Source: Xanthobacter agilis (GTDB lineage Bacteria; Pseudomonadota; Alphaproteobacteria; Rhizobiales; Xanthobacteraceae). Taken from it: a stretch of 64,000 bases of DNA. The DNA lies in the NCBI RefSeq assembly GCF_021730435.1, contig NZ_JABWGX010000012.1:1-64000 (forward strand), read 5' to 3'. The notes beneath the pieces are model-generated. The model saw only the letters and a program-made list of their open reading frames with translations, made no database searches and was not told the DNA's origin. The position numbers and the translations under genes were made by a program. Shown piece after piece: positions 9,892 through 18,940 of this stretch (positions are counted from its first letter, which is position 1; each line of letters starts with the position of its first letter).

Positions 9892-11136
9892 ATGACCACC
9901 TTCCGTTCCGATTTCCTGCGCACGCTCCACGCGCGCGGCTACATCCACCAGTGCTCGGACCTGGAGCGCCTCGACGCCAAGGCCGCGGAAGGACCCATCA
10001 CCGCCTATATCGGCTTCGACGCCACCGCTTCGAGCCTCCACGCGGGCCACCTGCTCTCCATCATGATGCTGCGCACACTGCAGCGCACCGGGCACAAGCC
10101 GATCGCGCTCATGGGCGGCGGCACCACCAAGATCGGCGACCCGTCCGGCAAGGACGAGGCACGCCGGATGCTCACCGATGCGCAGATCGATGCCAACATC
10201 ACCTCCATCCGCAAGGTGTTCGCCCGCTTCCTCGATTTCGAGGGTGGCGCGATCCTGGCCAACAATGCGGAGTGGCTGGACGAATTGAAGTACATCGCGC
10301 TGCTGCGCGAGGTGGGGCCGCATTTCACCATCAACCGCATGCTCACCTTCGATTCGGTGAAGCTGCGCCTGGAGCGCGAGCAGCCGCTCACCTTCCTCGA
10401 ATTCAACTACATGATCCTGCAAGCCTACGACTTCGTGGAGCTCAACAAGCGCTACGGCTGCATCCTGCAGATGGGCGGCTCCGATCAGTGGGGCAACATC
10501 GTCAACGGCATGGAGCTGGGCCGGCGACTGAATGGCTCCGACCTGTTCGCCCTCACCACCCCGCTGCTCACCACCTCCTCCGGCGCCAAGATGGGCAAGA
10601 CCGCCGGCGGCGCCGTGTGGCTCGATGCCGAGCTGCTCTCGCCTTATGAATACTGGCAATATTGGCGCAACGCCGGCGACGCCGACGTGGAACGCTTCCT
10701 GAAGCTGTTCACCGAGCTGCCGCTCGACGAGATCGCGCGCCTTGCCACCCTGAAGGACCAGGAGATCAATTTCGCAAAGGAGGTGCTCGCCACCGAGGCC
10801 ACCGCCCTGCTGCACGGCCGCGCGGCCGCCGAAGACGCCAAGGCGACGGCGCGCACCACCTTCGAAGAGGGCGCGCTGGCCGTGAACCTGCCCACGGTGA
10901 AGGTGGAAACGGCGCAGCTTGCGGCCGGGCTCGGCGTCGCCAATGCGTTCGTGCTGGCGGGCCTTGTCGCCTCCACCAGCGAGGCGCGGCGCCAGATCAA
11001 GGGCGGCGGGCTCAAGGTGAACGATGCCGCCGTGACCGATGAGAAGGCCACCCTCACCCCGGCCGCCCTCACCGCCGAGGGCGTCATCAAGCTCTCCCTG
11101 GGCAAGAAGAAGCATGTGCTTCTGAAACCAGCGTAA
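9892..11136 (+). CDS. tyrS: Tyrosyl-tRNA synthetase
   Basis: A 414-residue class I aminoacyl-tRNA synthetase that charges tRNA-Tyr. The HIGH-type motif is HAGH (residues 50-53), the KMSKS-type loop is KMGKT (233-237), and the tyrosine-binding loop [11 protein letters not shown] is present. The C-terminal ~65 residues ([21 protein letters not shown]) form an S4 RNA-binding domain. ATG at 9892 is chosen because it begins [20 protein letters not shown] as in relatives. The open frame continues upstream but overlaps the anmK promoter region. Confidence 0.97.
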   Translation: MTTFRSDFLRTLHARGYIHQCSDLERLDAKAAEGPITAYIGFDATASSLHAGHLLSIMMLRTLQRTGHKPIALMGGGTTKIGDPSGKDEARRMLTDAQIDANITSIRKVFARFLDFEGGAILANNAEWLDELKYIALLREVGPHFTINRMLTFDSVKLRLEREQPLTFLEFNYMILQAYDFVELNKRYGCILQMGGSDQWGNIVNGMELGRRLNGSDLFALTTPLLTTSSGAKMGKTAGGAVWLDAELLSPYEYWQYWRNAGDADVERFLKLFTELPLDEIARLATLKDQEINFAKEVLATEATALLHGRAAAEDAKATARTTFEEGALAVNLPTVKVETAQLAAGLGVANAFVLAGLVASTSEARRQIKGGGLKVNDAAVTDEKATLTPAALTAEGVIKLSLGKKKHVLLKPA

Positions 11137-11234
11137 TCGCAGCCGCCAGCCTCCACCAGGGCCGGCGGTGATGCCGCAACGCAACAGTCGCGGCGCATAA
11201 GGTATTGTGGCGGAAGCGGAACGGGAACGAGGCA

Positions 11235-11263
11235 TTGACGTGGCGACGCGTGCGCGCCTAGTT
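11235..11263 (+). promoter_or_regulatory. Promoter for the cobalamin-uptake operon
   Basis: TTGACG (11235-11240), a 17-bp spacer and CTAGTT (11258-11263) form a sigma-70-type promoter. The expected start of transcription near 11270 coincides with the beginning of the cobalamin riboswitch, which supports the call. Confidence 0.6.
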
Positions 11264-11267
11264 TGCC

Positions 11268-11450
11268 CGCGACGGTATTCCTCCCAGAGGAATGAAAAGG
11301 GAATGCGGTGCGGGCGCCTGGTGCGCCTCATGCCGCGGCTGCCCCCGCAACTGTAAGCGGCGAGCCCTTCGCCACAACGCCACTGGGCACTCGGGGCCTG
11401 GGAAGGCGGCGAAGGGCGACGACCCGTGAGCCAGGAGACCTGCCGTCGAT
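11268..11450 (+). ncRNA. Cobalamin (B12) riboswitch
   Basis: The conserved core elements of the cobalamin aptamer occur in order: GGGAATGCGGTG at 11299-11310, GCTGCCCCCGCAACTGTAAGCGG (split here across 11338-11360), GCCACTG-like CGCCACTGGGC near 11379, GGGAAGGCGGCGAAGGGCGA near 11400-11419, and the B12 box AGCCAGGAGACCTGCC at 11429-11444. It sits 135 bp upstream of btuB. Known members repress the downstream gene when adenosylcobalamin is bound. The boundaries are approximate because the outer P1 stem was not folded. Confidence 0.95.
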
Positions 11451-11584
11451 CCGTGGTCACACGCGGGCTCATCGGGCGGGGTGTTCCGGTGGCGGGATGG
11501 TTTGCGGCGCTCGGCTTTCCGGCCATGCGGCGCAGGCTCCCTCGTTCGCGGTGACGTGCCACAGGCGTCCCGCCCGAGGTCCGA

Positions 11585-13636
11585 ATGTCCGCCGTCCCCT
11601 CTCCCGCTCTCGCCGCGGCCCGTGTCCTGCGGCGCGCCGCTCCATTTTCCTTTTCGGTCAGCTTGCTGGCCCTCCTCACCGCGACCCCCGCGCTCGCTCA
11701 ATCGGCCGTCACCACTGCGGCCGGCGACGCCCAGGCCGATACCACGGCCGACAGCAGCCAGTTCGCGCTGCCCGACGTGGTGGTGAGCGCCACCACCATT
11801 CCCACCCCGGCCAGCGAGGTGGCGAGCTCCGTCACCGTCATCACCGGCCAGGAGATCGAGGAGACCCAGCGGCGCGACGTGCCGGACGTGCTGGAATCGG
11901 TGCCCGGCCTCAATGTGGTGCAGACCGGCGGCCCCGGTGGCGCCACCTCGGTCTTCATGCGCGGCACCAATTCCAACCACACCAAGATCCTGCTCGACGG
12001 CGTCGACCTCGGCGACCCGTCAAGTTCCAATGGCGCCTTCGACCTCAGCGCCCTCTACACCAACGACTTCGCCCGCATGGAAGTGCTGCGCGGTCCGCAG
12101 AGCGGCCTTTACGGCTCCGACGCCATCGGCGGCGTCATCTCCATGACCACCGCGCGCGGTTCGGGCCCGGCCAAGGCCAGCGGCTATCTGGAAGCCGGAT
12201 CGCTCGGCACCTTCAACCAGGTGGCCAGCCTGTCCGGCGGCTATAACAACATCGGCTATGCGCTCAATGTCGGGCACTTCGCCTCGACCTCCGTCCCCGT
12301 CACGCCGTCCGACATCCTGCCGCCGGGCGAGCAGGCGAACGACAATGCCAGCGACAACTGGACCTATTCCGGCCGCCTGGACGCGGACGTCAGCGACACC
12401 TTTTCGGTGAACCTTGTCGCCCGCTACATCGAGACCCGGCTCGCCTACACCTCCGACCTCTACAATTACGCGACCTATACCGGCTATCCGGCCCCGTTGC
12501 AGGATACGGCCTACGGCAAGTTCTTTATCGGCAAGGCGGAAGGCCAGTGGTCCGCGCTCGACGACAAGCTGGTGAGCACGTTCGGCATTGCCGCCACCGA
12601 CTACACCCGCGACAACGCCAGCCCCTATCCCGACAATGTCAGCGCCTATGACGGCGACCGCCAGACCTATTACTTGCGGTCGAACTACACCTTCCTGCCG
12701 GGACAGAGCCTGCTCTTTGGCCTGGAGCGCTACAATGAGAGCATGACCAGCGAAAGCGCATGGTCCTCCATGGACGCGAGCACCGGCGACACGGCCGGCT
12801 ATCTCCAGCTCCAGAGTTCCTTCTTCGAGCGTCTCTTCGTGGCCGCCAATGTGCGCTACGACAGCAACGACAATTTCGGCGACCACACCACCTGGCGCAT
12901 CGCACCCGCCCTGCTGTTCCCGGAAACCGGCACCAAGCTGAAGGTGACCTACGGCACCGCCTTCAAGGCACCGACCCTTTATGAACTTTACGCGCCCACT
13001 TATGGCAATCCCGACCTGGAGCCGGAGGAAAGCACCGGTTGGGATGCCGGTTTCGAACAGGCCCTGTGGAAGGATCGCGTGAGCTTCGGCGCCACCTACT
13101 TCCACAACGACATCACAAACCTGATCGTGACCACCTACAACTCGGCCACCTATACTTATAGTTACGAAAACCTCTCCAGCGCCACCAGCCAAGGCGTGGA
13201 AGCCTTCCTCGCGCTCAAGGTCACGGAACGCCTCGCGGTACGCACCGACTATACCTATACGAGCACCATCGGCCATTTTCCCGCTGGCGCCTCGTTCGGC
13301 GTGAGCTGCGAGCCGCGCACCGCGACATCCTGCTATCCCCTGCGCCGGCCCAGCAACAAGGTGTCGGTGGCGCTCAACTGGCAGCCGGTGGACCCGCTCA
13401 CCCTCACCGCCACCCTCGTCTACCTGTCCGACTGGTGGGACGTGGACCGCACCACCTATGCCGTGGTGCGCCAGCCCGGCTATACCCTCTTCAACGTGGC
13501 GGCGAACTACACCGTCAATCCCAACGTCACCGTGTTCGGGCGCATCGACAATCTGTTCGATGAGACCTACGAAAATCCAAACGGTTGGCTCGCGCCCGGC
13601 ATGTCCGCCTATGCCGGTCTCAAGCTGACCTATTGA
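11585..13636 (+). CDS. btuB: TonB-dependent outer-membrane cobalamin receptor
   Basis: The 683-residue protein has a signal peptide (hydrophobic segment ~19-36, cleavage after TPALA-Q), a TonB box in ALPDVVVSATTIP (~61-73), and a plug domain with VPDVLESVPGLNVVQ, SVFMRGTNSNHTKILLDG and GGVISM. A 22-strand barrel pattern follows and ends in a C-terminal aromatic-type tail (AYAGLKLTY). It takes up corrinoids across the outer membrane with TonB-ExbBD energy. Riboswitch control and the following btuFCD genes fix the substrate as cobalamin or related corrinoids. It is slightly longer than E. coli BtuB. Confidence 0.95.
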   Translation: MSAVPSPALAAARVLRRAAPFSFSVSLLALLTATPALAQSAVTTAAGDAQADTTADSSQFALPDVVVSATTIPTPASEVASSVTVITGQEIEETQRRDVPDVLESVPGLNVVQTGGPGGATSVFMRGTNSNHTKILLDGVDLGDPSSSNGAFDLSALYTNDFARMEVLRGPQSGLYGSDAIGGVISMTTARGSGPAKASGYLEAGSLGTFNQVASLSGGYNNIGYALNVGHFASTSVPVTPSDILPPGEQANDNASDNWTYSGRLDADVSDTFSVNLVARYIETRLAYTSDLYNYATYTGYPAPLQDTAYGKFFIGKAEGQWSALDDKLVSTFGIAATDYTRDNASPYPDNVSAYDGDRQTYYLRSNYTFLPGQSLLFGLERYNESMTSESAWSSMDASTGDTAGYLQLQSSFFERLFVAANVRYDSNDNFGDHTTWRIAPALLFPETGTKLKVTYGTAFKAPTLYELYAPTYGNPDLEPEESTGWDAGFEQALWKDRVSFGATYFHNDITNLIVTTYNSATYTYSYENLSSATSQGVEAFLALKVTERLAVRTDYTYTSTIGHFPAGASFGVSCEPRTATSCYPLRRPSNKVSVALNWQPVDPLTLTATLVYLSDWWDVDRTTYAVVRQPGYTLFNVAANYTVNPNVTVFGRIDNLFDETYENPNGWLAPGMSAYAGLKLTY

Positions 13637-13649
13637 GAAAGCCGCCCCC

Positions 13650-14582
13650 TTGACGCACGCCCGCCCCCCCGCACCGCGCGCCACCGGCACCGCCGGCCGG
13701 GGGGGCGTGCGGCGCCGGATCGCCCTGGCGCTCGGCATCGTGATCCTGTCCTCGTCCGCCATGGCCGACGAACCGCCGGCGCCGCCCCGCCGCATCGTCT
13801 CACTCAACCTGTGCGCCGATGAGCTGGTGCTGCGCCTCGCCCCAAAGGGCAGCGTCCTGTCCGTCACCAGCCTCGCGACGGACCCGGTAAGTTCCACCGT
13901 GACCGACCTCGCCGCCGGCATTCCGGTCAACCGGGGGCTGGCGGAAGAGGTGGTGCCGCTGGGACCAGACCTCGTCATCGCCGGGGCCTTCACCACCCGC
14001 AGCACGGTGGCGCTGCTGCGGCGCTTCGGCATTCCGGTGATGGAGCTGTCCAGTCCGGCCAACCTGGAAGAGGGCTACCGGCAGATCCGCGCCGTGGCCG
14101 CACGCCTGGGCGCGCCGGAAAAGGGCGAGGCCATGGTGCGCGAGATCGAGGATGCCATCGCCGCGGCCCCGCCGCCGCCCCATCCCGCTCCGCGCGCGGT
14201 GGTGCTGCGCCCCAACGGCTTCACCGCCGGCCGCGCCAGCCTAGCCGACGACCTCATGCGCCGGGCCGGTCTCGACAATGTGGCCGCCCGCCTCTCGCCG
14301 GACAAGCTCGGCCAGCTTTCCCTGGAAGAGATCGTCACCGCCCGCCCCGAGGTGCTGGTGGTGGATGACGAGCCCGATGCCCCGCCCTCCCTCGCCCGCG
14401 AGATGATGCAGCATCCCGCGATCAAGGACGCCATGGCCGGCGGGCGCACGGCAAGCGTGCCGACCCGGCTGTGGGCGTGCGTCGGGCCCCGGCTCGGCGA
14501 GGCTTTCTCCCGCCTGTCGCGGGCCGCCCACGCCGGCCCCGGCGCGATCGCCGCCGCGCCGGCCCCGACGCGAACCCCATGA
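13650..14582 (+). CDS. btuF: Periplasmic cobalamin-binding protein of ABC transporter
   Basis: The protein has a signal-peptide-like stretch (RRRIALALGIVILSSSAMA) and then the BtuF/FecB-like fold beginning RRIVSLNLCADELVLRL. The lobe pattern LGPDLVIAG and LSLEEIVTARPEVLVV is typical of metal-chelate binding proteins. It delivers corrinoids to BtuCD. Two starts are possible: TTG at 13650 (310 residues), 13 bp after btuB, or GTG at 13707, which gives a cleaner signal peptide (MRRRIALAL). The stop overlaps the btuC ATG (ATGA), so the two are translationally coupled. A heme or siderophore role is less likely given the riboswitch. Confidence 0.88.
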   Translation: MTHARPPAPRATGTAGRGGVRRRIALALGIVILSSSAMADEPPAPPRRIVSLNLCADELVLRLAPKGSVLSVTSLATDPVSSTVTDLAAGIPVNRGLAEEVVPLGPDLVIAGAFTTRSTVALLRRFGIPVMELSSPANLEEGYRQIRAVAARLGAPEKGEAMVREIEDAIAAAPPPPHPAPRAVVLRPNGFTAGRASLADDLMRRAGLDNVAARLSPDKLGQLSLEEIVTARPEVLVVDDEPDAPPSLAREMMQHPAIKDAMAGGRTASVPTRLWACVGPRLGEAFSRLSRAAHAGPGAIAAAPAPTRTP

Positions 14583-15625
14583 TGGGCGGTGGCGCGGCCG
14601 ATCACGGCGGAACCGGCCCCGCCCGCCTTCGCCATCTGTCGCAGCCGGTCCTCCTGGGCCTGCTCGGGGCCCTCACCCTGGCCCTGTTCGCCCTCTCGCT
14701 CGCCATCGGCTACGCGCCCATCGACTGGGGCGCGGCCCTGCACGACATCCTGTCGGGCCGGCACGGGCTCGATGCCCTGGTATTGGTGGAGCTGCGGCTG
14801 CCGCGTGCCCTGCTGGGGGTGCTGGTGGGGTTCAGCCTGGGCCTGACCGGCGCCGCCTTGCAGGGGCTCATGCGCAACCCGCTGGCCGATCCCGGCGTGG
14901 TCGGCGTTTCGGGGGCGGCGGCGCTGGGCGCCGTCACCGCCTTCTATTTCGGCGCGGCGGCGCTGTTCTCGCTGGCCCTGCCGCTGGGCGGGCTGGCCGG
15001 GGCGGCGCTCGCCACGGCGGTGCTGCTGGGCCTCGCCCGCAGGGGCGCTTCCACCACCGCCCTCATCCTCGCCGGCGTCGCCCTCAACAGCTTCGCCGGC
15101 GCGCTGACCGCGCTGGCGCTCAACCTCTCGCCGAGCCCCTATGCCACGCTCGAAATCGTGTTCTGGCTCATGGGCTCGCTGTCCGATCGCAGCCTGCAGC
15201 ATGTGCTGCTCGCCCTGCCTTTCATCATGGTGGGCGCGGTGCTGGTGCTCTCCACAGCGCGCGGGCTCGATGCCCTGACCCTGGGCGAGGAAACCGCCGA
15301 AAGCCTCGGCTTCTCCCTGCCCCGGCTGCGCCTTGTCGCCATCGCCGGAACGGCGGCCATGATCGGGGCCTCGGTGGCAGTGTCGGGGGCCATCGGCTTC
15401 GTGGGGCTGGTGGTGCCGCATCTGCTGCGGCCCCTGGTGGGCCATCGGCCCGGCCGCCTGCTGCTGGCGAGCGCGCTCGCGGGGGCGGCCCTGACGCTCG
15501 GCGCCGACGTGCTGGTGCGCCTCATCCCCACCCGGCCCGAGCTGAAGCTCGGCGTGGTGACGGCGCTCATCGGCGCGCCCTTCTTCCTGGTGCTGCTGCG
15601 CCGGCTCGGCACCGAAACCGAATGA
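14579..15625 (+). CDS. btuC: Cobalamin ABC transporter permease (FecCD family)
   Basis: About 348 residues with roughly ten hydrophobic segments. The FecCD-family landmarks are present: LRLPRALLGVLVGFSLGLTGAALQGLMRNPLADPGVVG near the start, and GAIGFVGLVVPHLLRPLVGHRPG before the last helices. The start is ATG at 14579, overlapping the btuF stop; a second ATG follows immediately. It forms the inner-membrane channel with BtuD. Third gene of the btuBFCD operon. Confidence 0.95.
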   Translation: MMGGGAADHGGTGPARLRHLSQPVLLGLLGALTLALFALSLAIGYAPIDWGAALHDILSGRHGLDALVLVELRLPRALLGVLVGFSLGLTGAALQGLMRNPLADPGVVGVSGAAALGAVTAFYFGAAALFSLALPLGGLAGAALATAVLLGLARRGASTTALILAGVALNSFAGALTALALNLSPSPYATLEIVFWLMGSLSDRSLQHVLLALPFIMVGAVLVLSTARGLDALTLGEETAESLGFSLPRLRLVAIAGTAAMIGASVAVSGAIGFVGLVVPHLLRPLVGHRPGRLLLASALAGAALTLGADVLVRLIPTRPELKLGVVTALIGAPFFLVLLRRLGTETE

Positions 15626-15635
15626 GGGCGGCGCC

Positions 15636-16421
15636 ATGATGATCTCCGCCAGCGGCATTTCGGTTGAGCGCGGCGCCCGCACCGTGCTCCACGGCGTGGA
15701 CATCACCGCCCGCCCCGGCGAGCTCCTGGGCCTGCTCGGCCCCAATGGCGCGGGCAAGACCACCCTGCTGCGCGTGCTCGCCCACTTGCAGGAGACCACC
15801 GCCGGGACCGTCCTCTATGACGGGATGCCCGCCGCCGGGATCGGGCGCCGCGCCCTCGGTCGCAGCCTGGCCTATCTGGCCCAAAGCGGGCGCATCCACT
15901 GGCCCATGCAGGTCGAGCATGTGGTCGCCCTTGGCCGCCTGCCCCACGGCACCAGCCCGGCCGAGGACGCCGCCGCGGTCGCCCGCGCCATGGCGGCGGC
16001 GGATATCGCCGCCTTCGCCGGGCGGCCCGCCGGCAGCCTGTCCGGCGGCGAGAAGATGCGGGTGCTGCTGGCGCGGGCGCTGGCGGTGGAAGGCCGCGCC
16101 CTGCTCGCCGACGAGCCGGTGGCGGCGCTCGATCCCTATCACCAGCTCCATGTGATGGAACTCATGCGCCGTCAGGCCCGCGCCGGCCTCACGGTGATCG
16201 TGGTGCTGCACGACCTGACGCTGGCGGCCCGCTTCTGCGACCGGGTGGCCCTGCTCAACGCCGGGCGCCTCATGGCGTCGGGGACCGTGGCGCAGGTGAT
16301 GACCCCCGCGCGCCTGGAAGCAGCCTATGGCGTCCATGTGGAGAGCGGCGAACGCCACGGCGAGCGCTTTATCCTGCCCTGGACGCGCCGCGCCGCTCCG
16401 GACATCCCGCCCCGCGACTGA
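15636..16421 (+). CDS. btuD: Cobalamin ABC transporter ATP-binding protein
   Basis: The 261-residue ATPase has Walker A GPNGAGKTT (35-43), signature LSGGE (135-139), Walker B ALLADEP (D159, E160) and an H-loop HD (VLHDLTLAARF). Relatives in FecCD-linked systems import B12, siderophores or heme. It lies 10 bp after btuC and closes the operon. ATG codons at 15636 and 15639 are both possible. The signature helix reads LSGGEKMR instead of the more frequent LSGGERQR, which is within family variation. Confidence 0.94.
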   Translation: MMISASGISVERGARTVLHGVDITARPGELLGLLGPNGAGKTTLLRVLAHLQETTAGTVLYDGMPAAGIGRRALGRSLAYLAQSGRIHWPMQVEHVVALGRLPHGTSPAEDAAAVARAMAAADIAAFAGRPAGSLSGGEKMRVLLARALAVEGRALLADEPVAALDPYHQLHVMELMRRQARAGLTVIVVLHDLTLAARFCDRVALLNAGRLMASGTVAQVMTPARLEAAYGVHVESGERHGERFILPWTRRAAPDIPPRD

Positions 16422-16612
16422 AGCCATTGCGCTGGCCCGCCCCATGCCGTCGGCGCCGGTTCCTCTCCGCGCCCACATGCGACCCGGAGCCGACGCTGCG
16501 CCCCGGACCTCAGGACGCACACCAGCGCAGGAAACGAAAAACGGTCCGCGAGGCGGCGCGCCATCCACCGTTGCAGCACACCGGCCACGGAACGTCGGCC
16601 GCGCAACTCATG

Positions 16613-16647
16613 CCGAAGGCCCGAGAGTTCGACTCACGGGCCTTCGG
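16613..16647. terminator. Hairpin terminator between btuD and uspA
   Basis: CCGAAGGCCCG (16613-16623) and CGGGCCTTCGG (16637-16647) form a perfect 11-bp stem with a 13-nt loop in the convergent gap between btuD and the stress protein gene. There is no clear T run on either side, so it may work bidirectionally with help or mainly stabilise 3' ends. Confidence 0.55.
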
Positions 16648-16712
16648 TCATATCCACAGGTGGCGCTTGGGCAACCCGGCGCGGCGCCGGCCAAGGACCG
16701 GCGCCGATAGGA

Positions 16713-17546
16713 TCAATGGGCCATCAGCACCGGCACGGTCATGCTGGAGAGAATGTCACGGGTGACACCGCCCAGCACCATTTCCCGGAGCCGCGAATGG
16801 CTATAGCCGCCCATCACCACGAGATCGGCGCCCTGGTCGGACACTTCGTTGAGGATGGCGGCGGAGATGGAGTCCCCGCTCTTGACCGGGAGACGGCGGA
16901 TCTGGGCGTCGAGATTGTGACGGGCCAGGTGCCGCGCCACGTCCTGGCCTTCCTCGTCGGCGGCATCGGCGCCATCGGAGACCACGCGGAACACTTCCAC
17001 CACCTTGGTGCGGTGCAGGAGCGGCAGAGCCTCCGCAAGCGCGCGGGCCGAGGCGCGCCCGCCATCCCAGGCCACCACGGCACGCTCGGCGGAGAACGGC
17101 TTCTCCTGGATATAGGGAACGATCAGCACCCCCCGCCCGGATTCGAGCAGGACGGTCTCCGCCAGCACCTCCTCCGGCCCCGGCTTGTCGGGATCGGGCT
17201 GGGCCACCACCGTCAGGTCGAACAGGCGCGCCATGTGGGCGAAGCTGTTCGCCGCCACGCCGAGCGAGGCCGACAGGGTGCGGATCTGATGGGGCACGCC
17301 CGCGGACTTGGCGATGTCCTCCAGGCGGGCGGCGGCCTTTTCGGCGGAGGACTGGTTCTCGAGCACCTGGGCGTCGATGAAATCGGTGGGCAGGGCCCCC
17401 ATGTAGAACGGCGGCACGTCGATCTCGTAGGCCACCGACAGACCGGTAAGATGGGCCCCGAACTCGACGGCGAGACTCGCCGCATATTCCGCGGCCGCGT
17501 CCCGCTCGACGCCCTGCGCCAGATTGACCAATATGTCGCGAATCAT
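16713..17546 (-). CDS. Universal stress protein (UspA family)
   Basis: A 277-residue cytoplasmic protein of the two-lobed Usp type. The C-terminal lobe keeps the ATP-binding pattern G-x2-G-x9-G-S/T in degenerate form (VVMGGYSHSRLREMVLGGVTRDIL). The N-terminal lobe (MIRDILVNLAQG... FDLTVVAQPDPD) has lost it. Such proteins help survival under oxygen limitation or general stress; the exact function is not known. Upstream are a FixK/FNR-like box about 70 bp from the start and an EcfG-type promoter about 260 bp away, which together suggest induction by low oxygen and general stress. Confidence 0.88.
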   Translation of the reverse strand: MIRDILVNLAQGVERDAAAEYAASLAVEFGAHLTGLSVAYEIDVPPFYMGALPTDFIDAQVLENQSSAEKAAARLEDIAKSAGVPHQIRTLSASLGVAANSFAHMARLFDLTVVAQPDPDKPGPEEVLAETVLLESGRGVLIVPYIQEKPFSAERAVVAWDGGRASARALAEALPLLHRTKVVEVFRVVSDGADAADEEGQDVARHLARHNLDAQIRRLPVKSGDSISAAILNEVSDQGADLVVMGGYSHSRLREMVLGGVTRDILSSMTVPVLMAH

Positions 17547-17615
17547 GACCGAAGGCCCTCGTTCAGCCGTTTAAGCGTCGCGACATTACCCTAAACTCGC
17601 CCAAAGTCTCGGGTC

Positions 17616-17629
17616 TTGATATAGCGCAA
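17616..17629 (-). promoter_or_regulatory. FNR/FixK-like box upstream of uspA
   Basis: TTGATATAGCGCAA reads as TTGCG-N4-ATCAA on the strand of the gene. This fits the loose FNR/FixK pattern TTGxx-N4-xxCAA with one perfect half. It lies 70 bp upstream of the uspA start, a suitable position for activation. Confidence 0.45.
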
Positions 17630-17805
17630 GCGCGGCGCCCCCAGGGGCCCGGCTGCCGCTTCCTTCCGGCAGCGCCGAGCCGTTCCGCCTGTGGTCCGTC
17701 AGTGGTCGGTCATGGGAGAGAAGCGGCGGCGCGGCTGCCTTCGGGGGGAAAGACAGCCGCGCCATTACGCGGTCTTGTTGGGGGGCGCGACCGCGCTGGC
17801 AAGAA

Positions 17806-17830
17806 AACGCCGGGTGGGAAGACAGGTTCC
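17806..17830 (-). promoter_or_regulatory. EcfG-type general stress promoter (toward uspA)
   Basis: On the minus strand GGAAC (17826-17830) is followed after exactly 16 bases by CGTT (17806-17809). This is the consensus of alphaproteobacterial sigma-EcfG promoters. It points toward uspA across a 260-nt leader. The leader is long, but a stress protein is a typical member of this regulon. Confidence 0.5.
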
Positions 17831-17917
17831 ACCATCATGCGAAAAAATCCGTATCCATCCCCCGTCGCGGGAATTAGATCTCTTCATCCCGTTGCATCCG
17901 CCGACCCTGGCCGAGCC

Positions 17918-18940
17918 ATGACCCCAGACCTCAGCATTGTCGTCCCCGTGTACAATGAAGCCGCGGGCCTTCCCGTCTTCCACGAGCGGCTGTGCCGCAA
18001 CGCGCGAGCCGAGGCCGAGGCGCGCGGGCTGCGCGTGGAAGTCGTCTATGTGGACGACGGCAGCCGCGACGGCAGCGCGAACATCGCCGCCGCGCTCCCA
18101 CCGCTCGGGCTCGACATCCAGGTGGTGGCGCTCTCGCGCAACTTCGGCAAGGAGGCGGCGCTCATGGCCGGGCTCGACCATGCCCGCGGCGACGCGCTCC
18201 TGTTCATGGACGGCGACGGCCAGCACCCGCCGGAGATGATCCCCACCTTCGTCCGCCTGTGGAAGGACGAGGGCTATGACGTGGCCTACGCCGTCAAGTC
18301 GAACCGCCTCGATGAGCCGCTGGCCCGCCGCAGCTTCGTGCGCGGCTTTTACTGGCTGCTCAATTTCGGCTCGTCCAGCACCATTCCGGAAGACGCGGCC
18401 GACTTCCGCATCCTCTCGCCCCGCGCCACCGCCGCCCTGCGCCGGATGCCCGAGCGCAATCGCTTCTTCAAGGGCCTGTCGAGCTGGATCGGCTTCCGCC
18501 AGATCGCGGTGCCCTACCAGCCGGACGCCCGCACCCACGGCACCACCTCGTTCAACTTCCTGCGCCTGCTGGGCTTGTCCATGGAGGCGCTCACCTCGTT
18601 TTCGCCGGCGCCGCTGCGGCTCGCCGCCCTGTGCGGCGCGGGGCTGGCCGGGCTGGCCCTGTTCTATGGCGCCTGGATCGTGCTGGAACGGCTCATCTGG
18701 GGCATTCCGCTGCCGGGCTATCCCTCGCTGGTGGTGGGCATCATGGTGATGGGCGGCGCCCAGCTTCTCGTCATGGGCCTGATGGGCGAGTACGTTGCCC
18801 GCATCCTCTCCGAGATCAAGGCGCGGCCGGTCTATTTCGTGGCCGATCATGTGCTCACGGCCCATGACGCGCAGACCGCGCCCGATGCGGCAACGCAAGC
18901 GGTCGCGCCCCCCTTGAAGGTCGCCGGAGCGCCGTCGTGA
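17918..18940 (+). CDS. GT2 family polyprenyl-phosphate glycosyltransferase (GtrB/ArnC-like)
   Basis: 340 residues from the ATG that begins MTPDLSIVVPVYNEAAGLP, the classic GT2 start. VDDGSRDGS (45-53) and FMDGDGQHP (97-105, the DxD metal site) mark the nucleotide-sugar domain. Two strongly hydrophobic segments near the C-terminus (~230-255 and ~265-290) and an EIKARP tail are typical of GtrB, ArnC and FlmF-type enzymes. These transfer a sugar to undecaprenyl phosphate on the cytoplasmic face. The next gene, a ChbG/HpnK-like deacetylase, overlaps by 4 bp (GTGA), so the transferred sugar is probably an N-acetylhexosamine. The exact sugar and final acceptor are not visible. Confidence 0.87.
   Translation: MTPDLSIVVPVYNEAAGLPVFHERLCRNARAEAEARGLRVEVVYVDDGSRDGSANIAAALPPLGLDIQVVALSRNFGKEAALMAGLDHARGDALLFMDGDGQHPPEMIPTFVRLWKDEGYDVAYAVKSNRLDEPLARRSFVRGFYWLLNFGSSSTIPEDAADFRILSPRATAALRRMPERNRFFKGLSSWIGFRQIAVPYQPDARTHGTTSFNFLRLLGLSMEALTSFSPAPLRLAALCGAGLAGLALFYGAWIVLERLIWGIPLPGYPSLVVGIMVMGGAQLLVMGLMGEYVARILSEIKARPVYFVADHVLTAHDAQTAPDAATQAVAPPLKVAGAPS

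Larger units (their letters stand above)
17547..17917. other. Divergent intergenic region uspA / glycosyltransferase
   Basis: It holds the FixK-like box and the EcfG-type promoter for uspA. The open frame of the glycosyltransferase extends through the right half, but the peptide there is Gly/Arg-rich with no family match, so I leave it non-coding. No clear plus-strand promoter was found. Confidence 0.45.

Noticed and set aside
11219-11244. EcfG-type promoter before the B12 riboswitch
   Set aside because: GGAAC-N16 is followed by CGTG, not CGTT, and a better sigma-70 promoter fits the riboswitch start.
12020-14062. 680-codon open frame antisense to btuB/btuF
   Set aside because: Same reason: mirror frame of two clear genes, with no domain or start signal.
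16613-16647. tRNA T-arm-like AGTTCGACTC
   Set aside because: It is the loop of a simple 11-bp terminator-type hairpin and no tRNA cloverleaf surrounds it.
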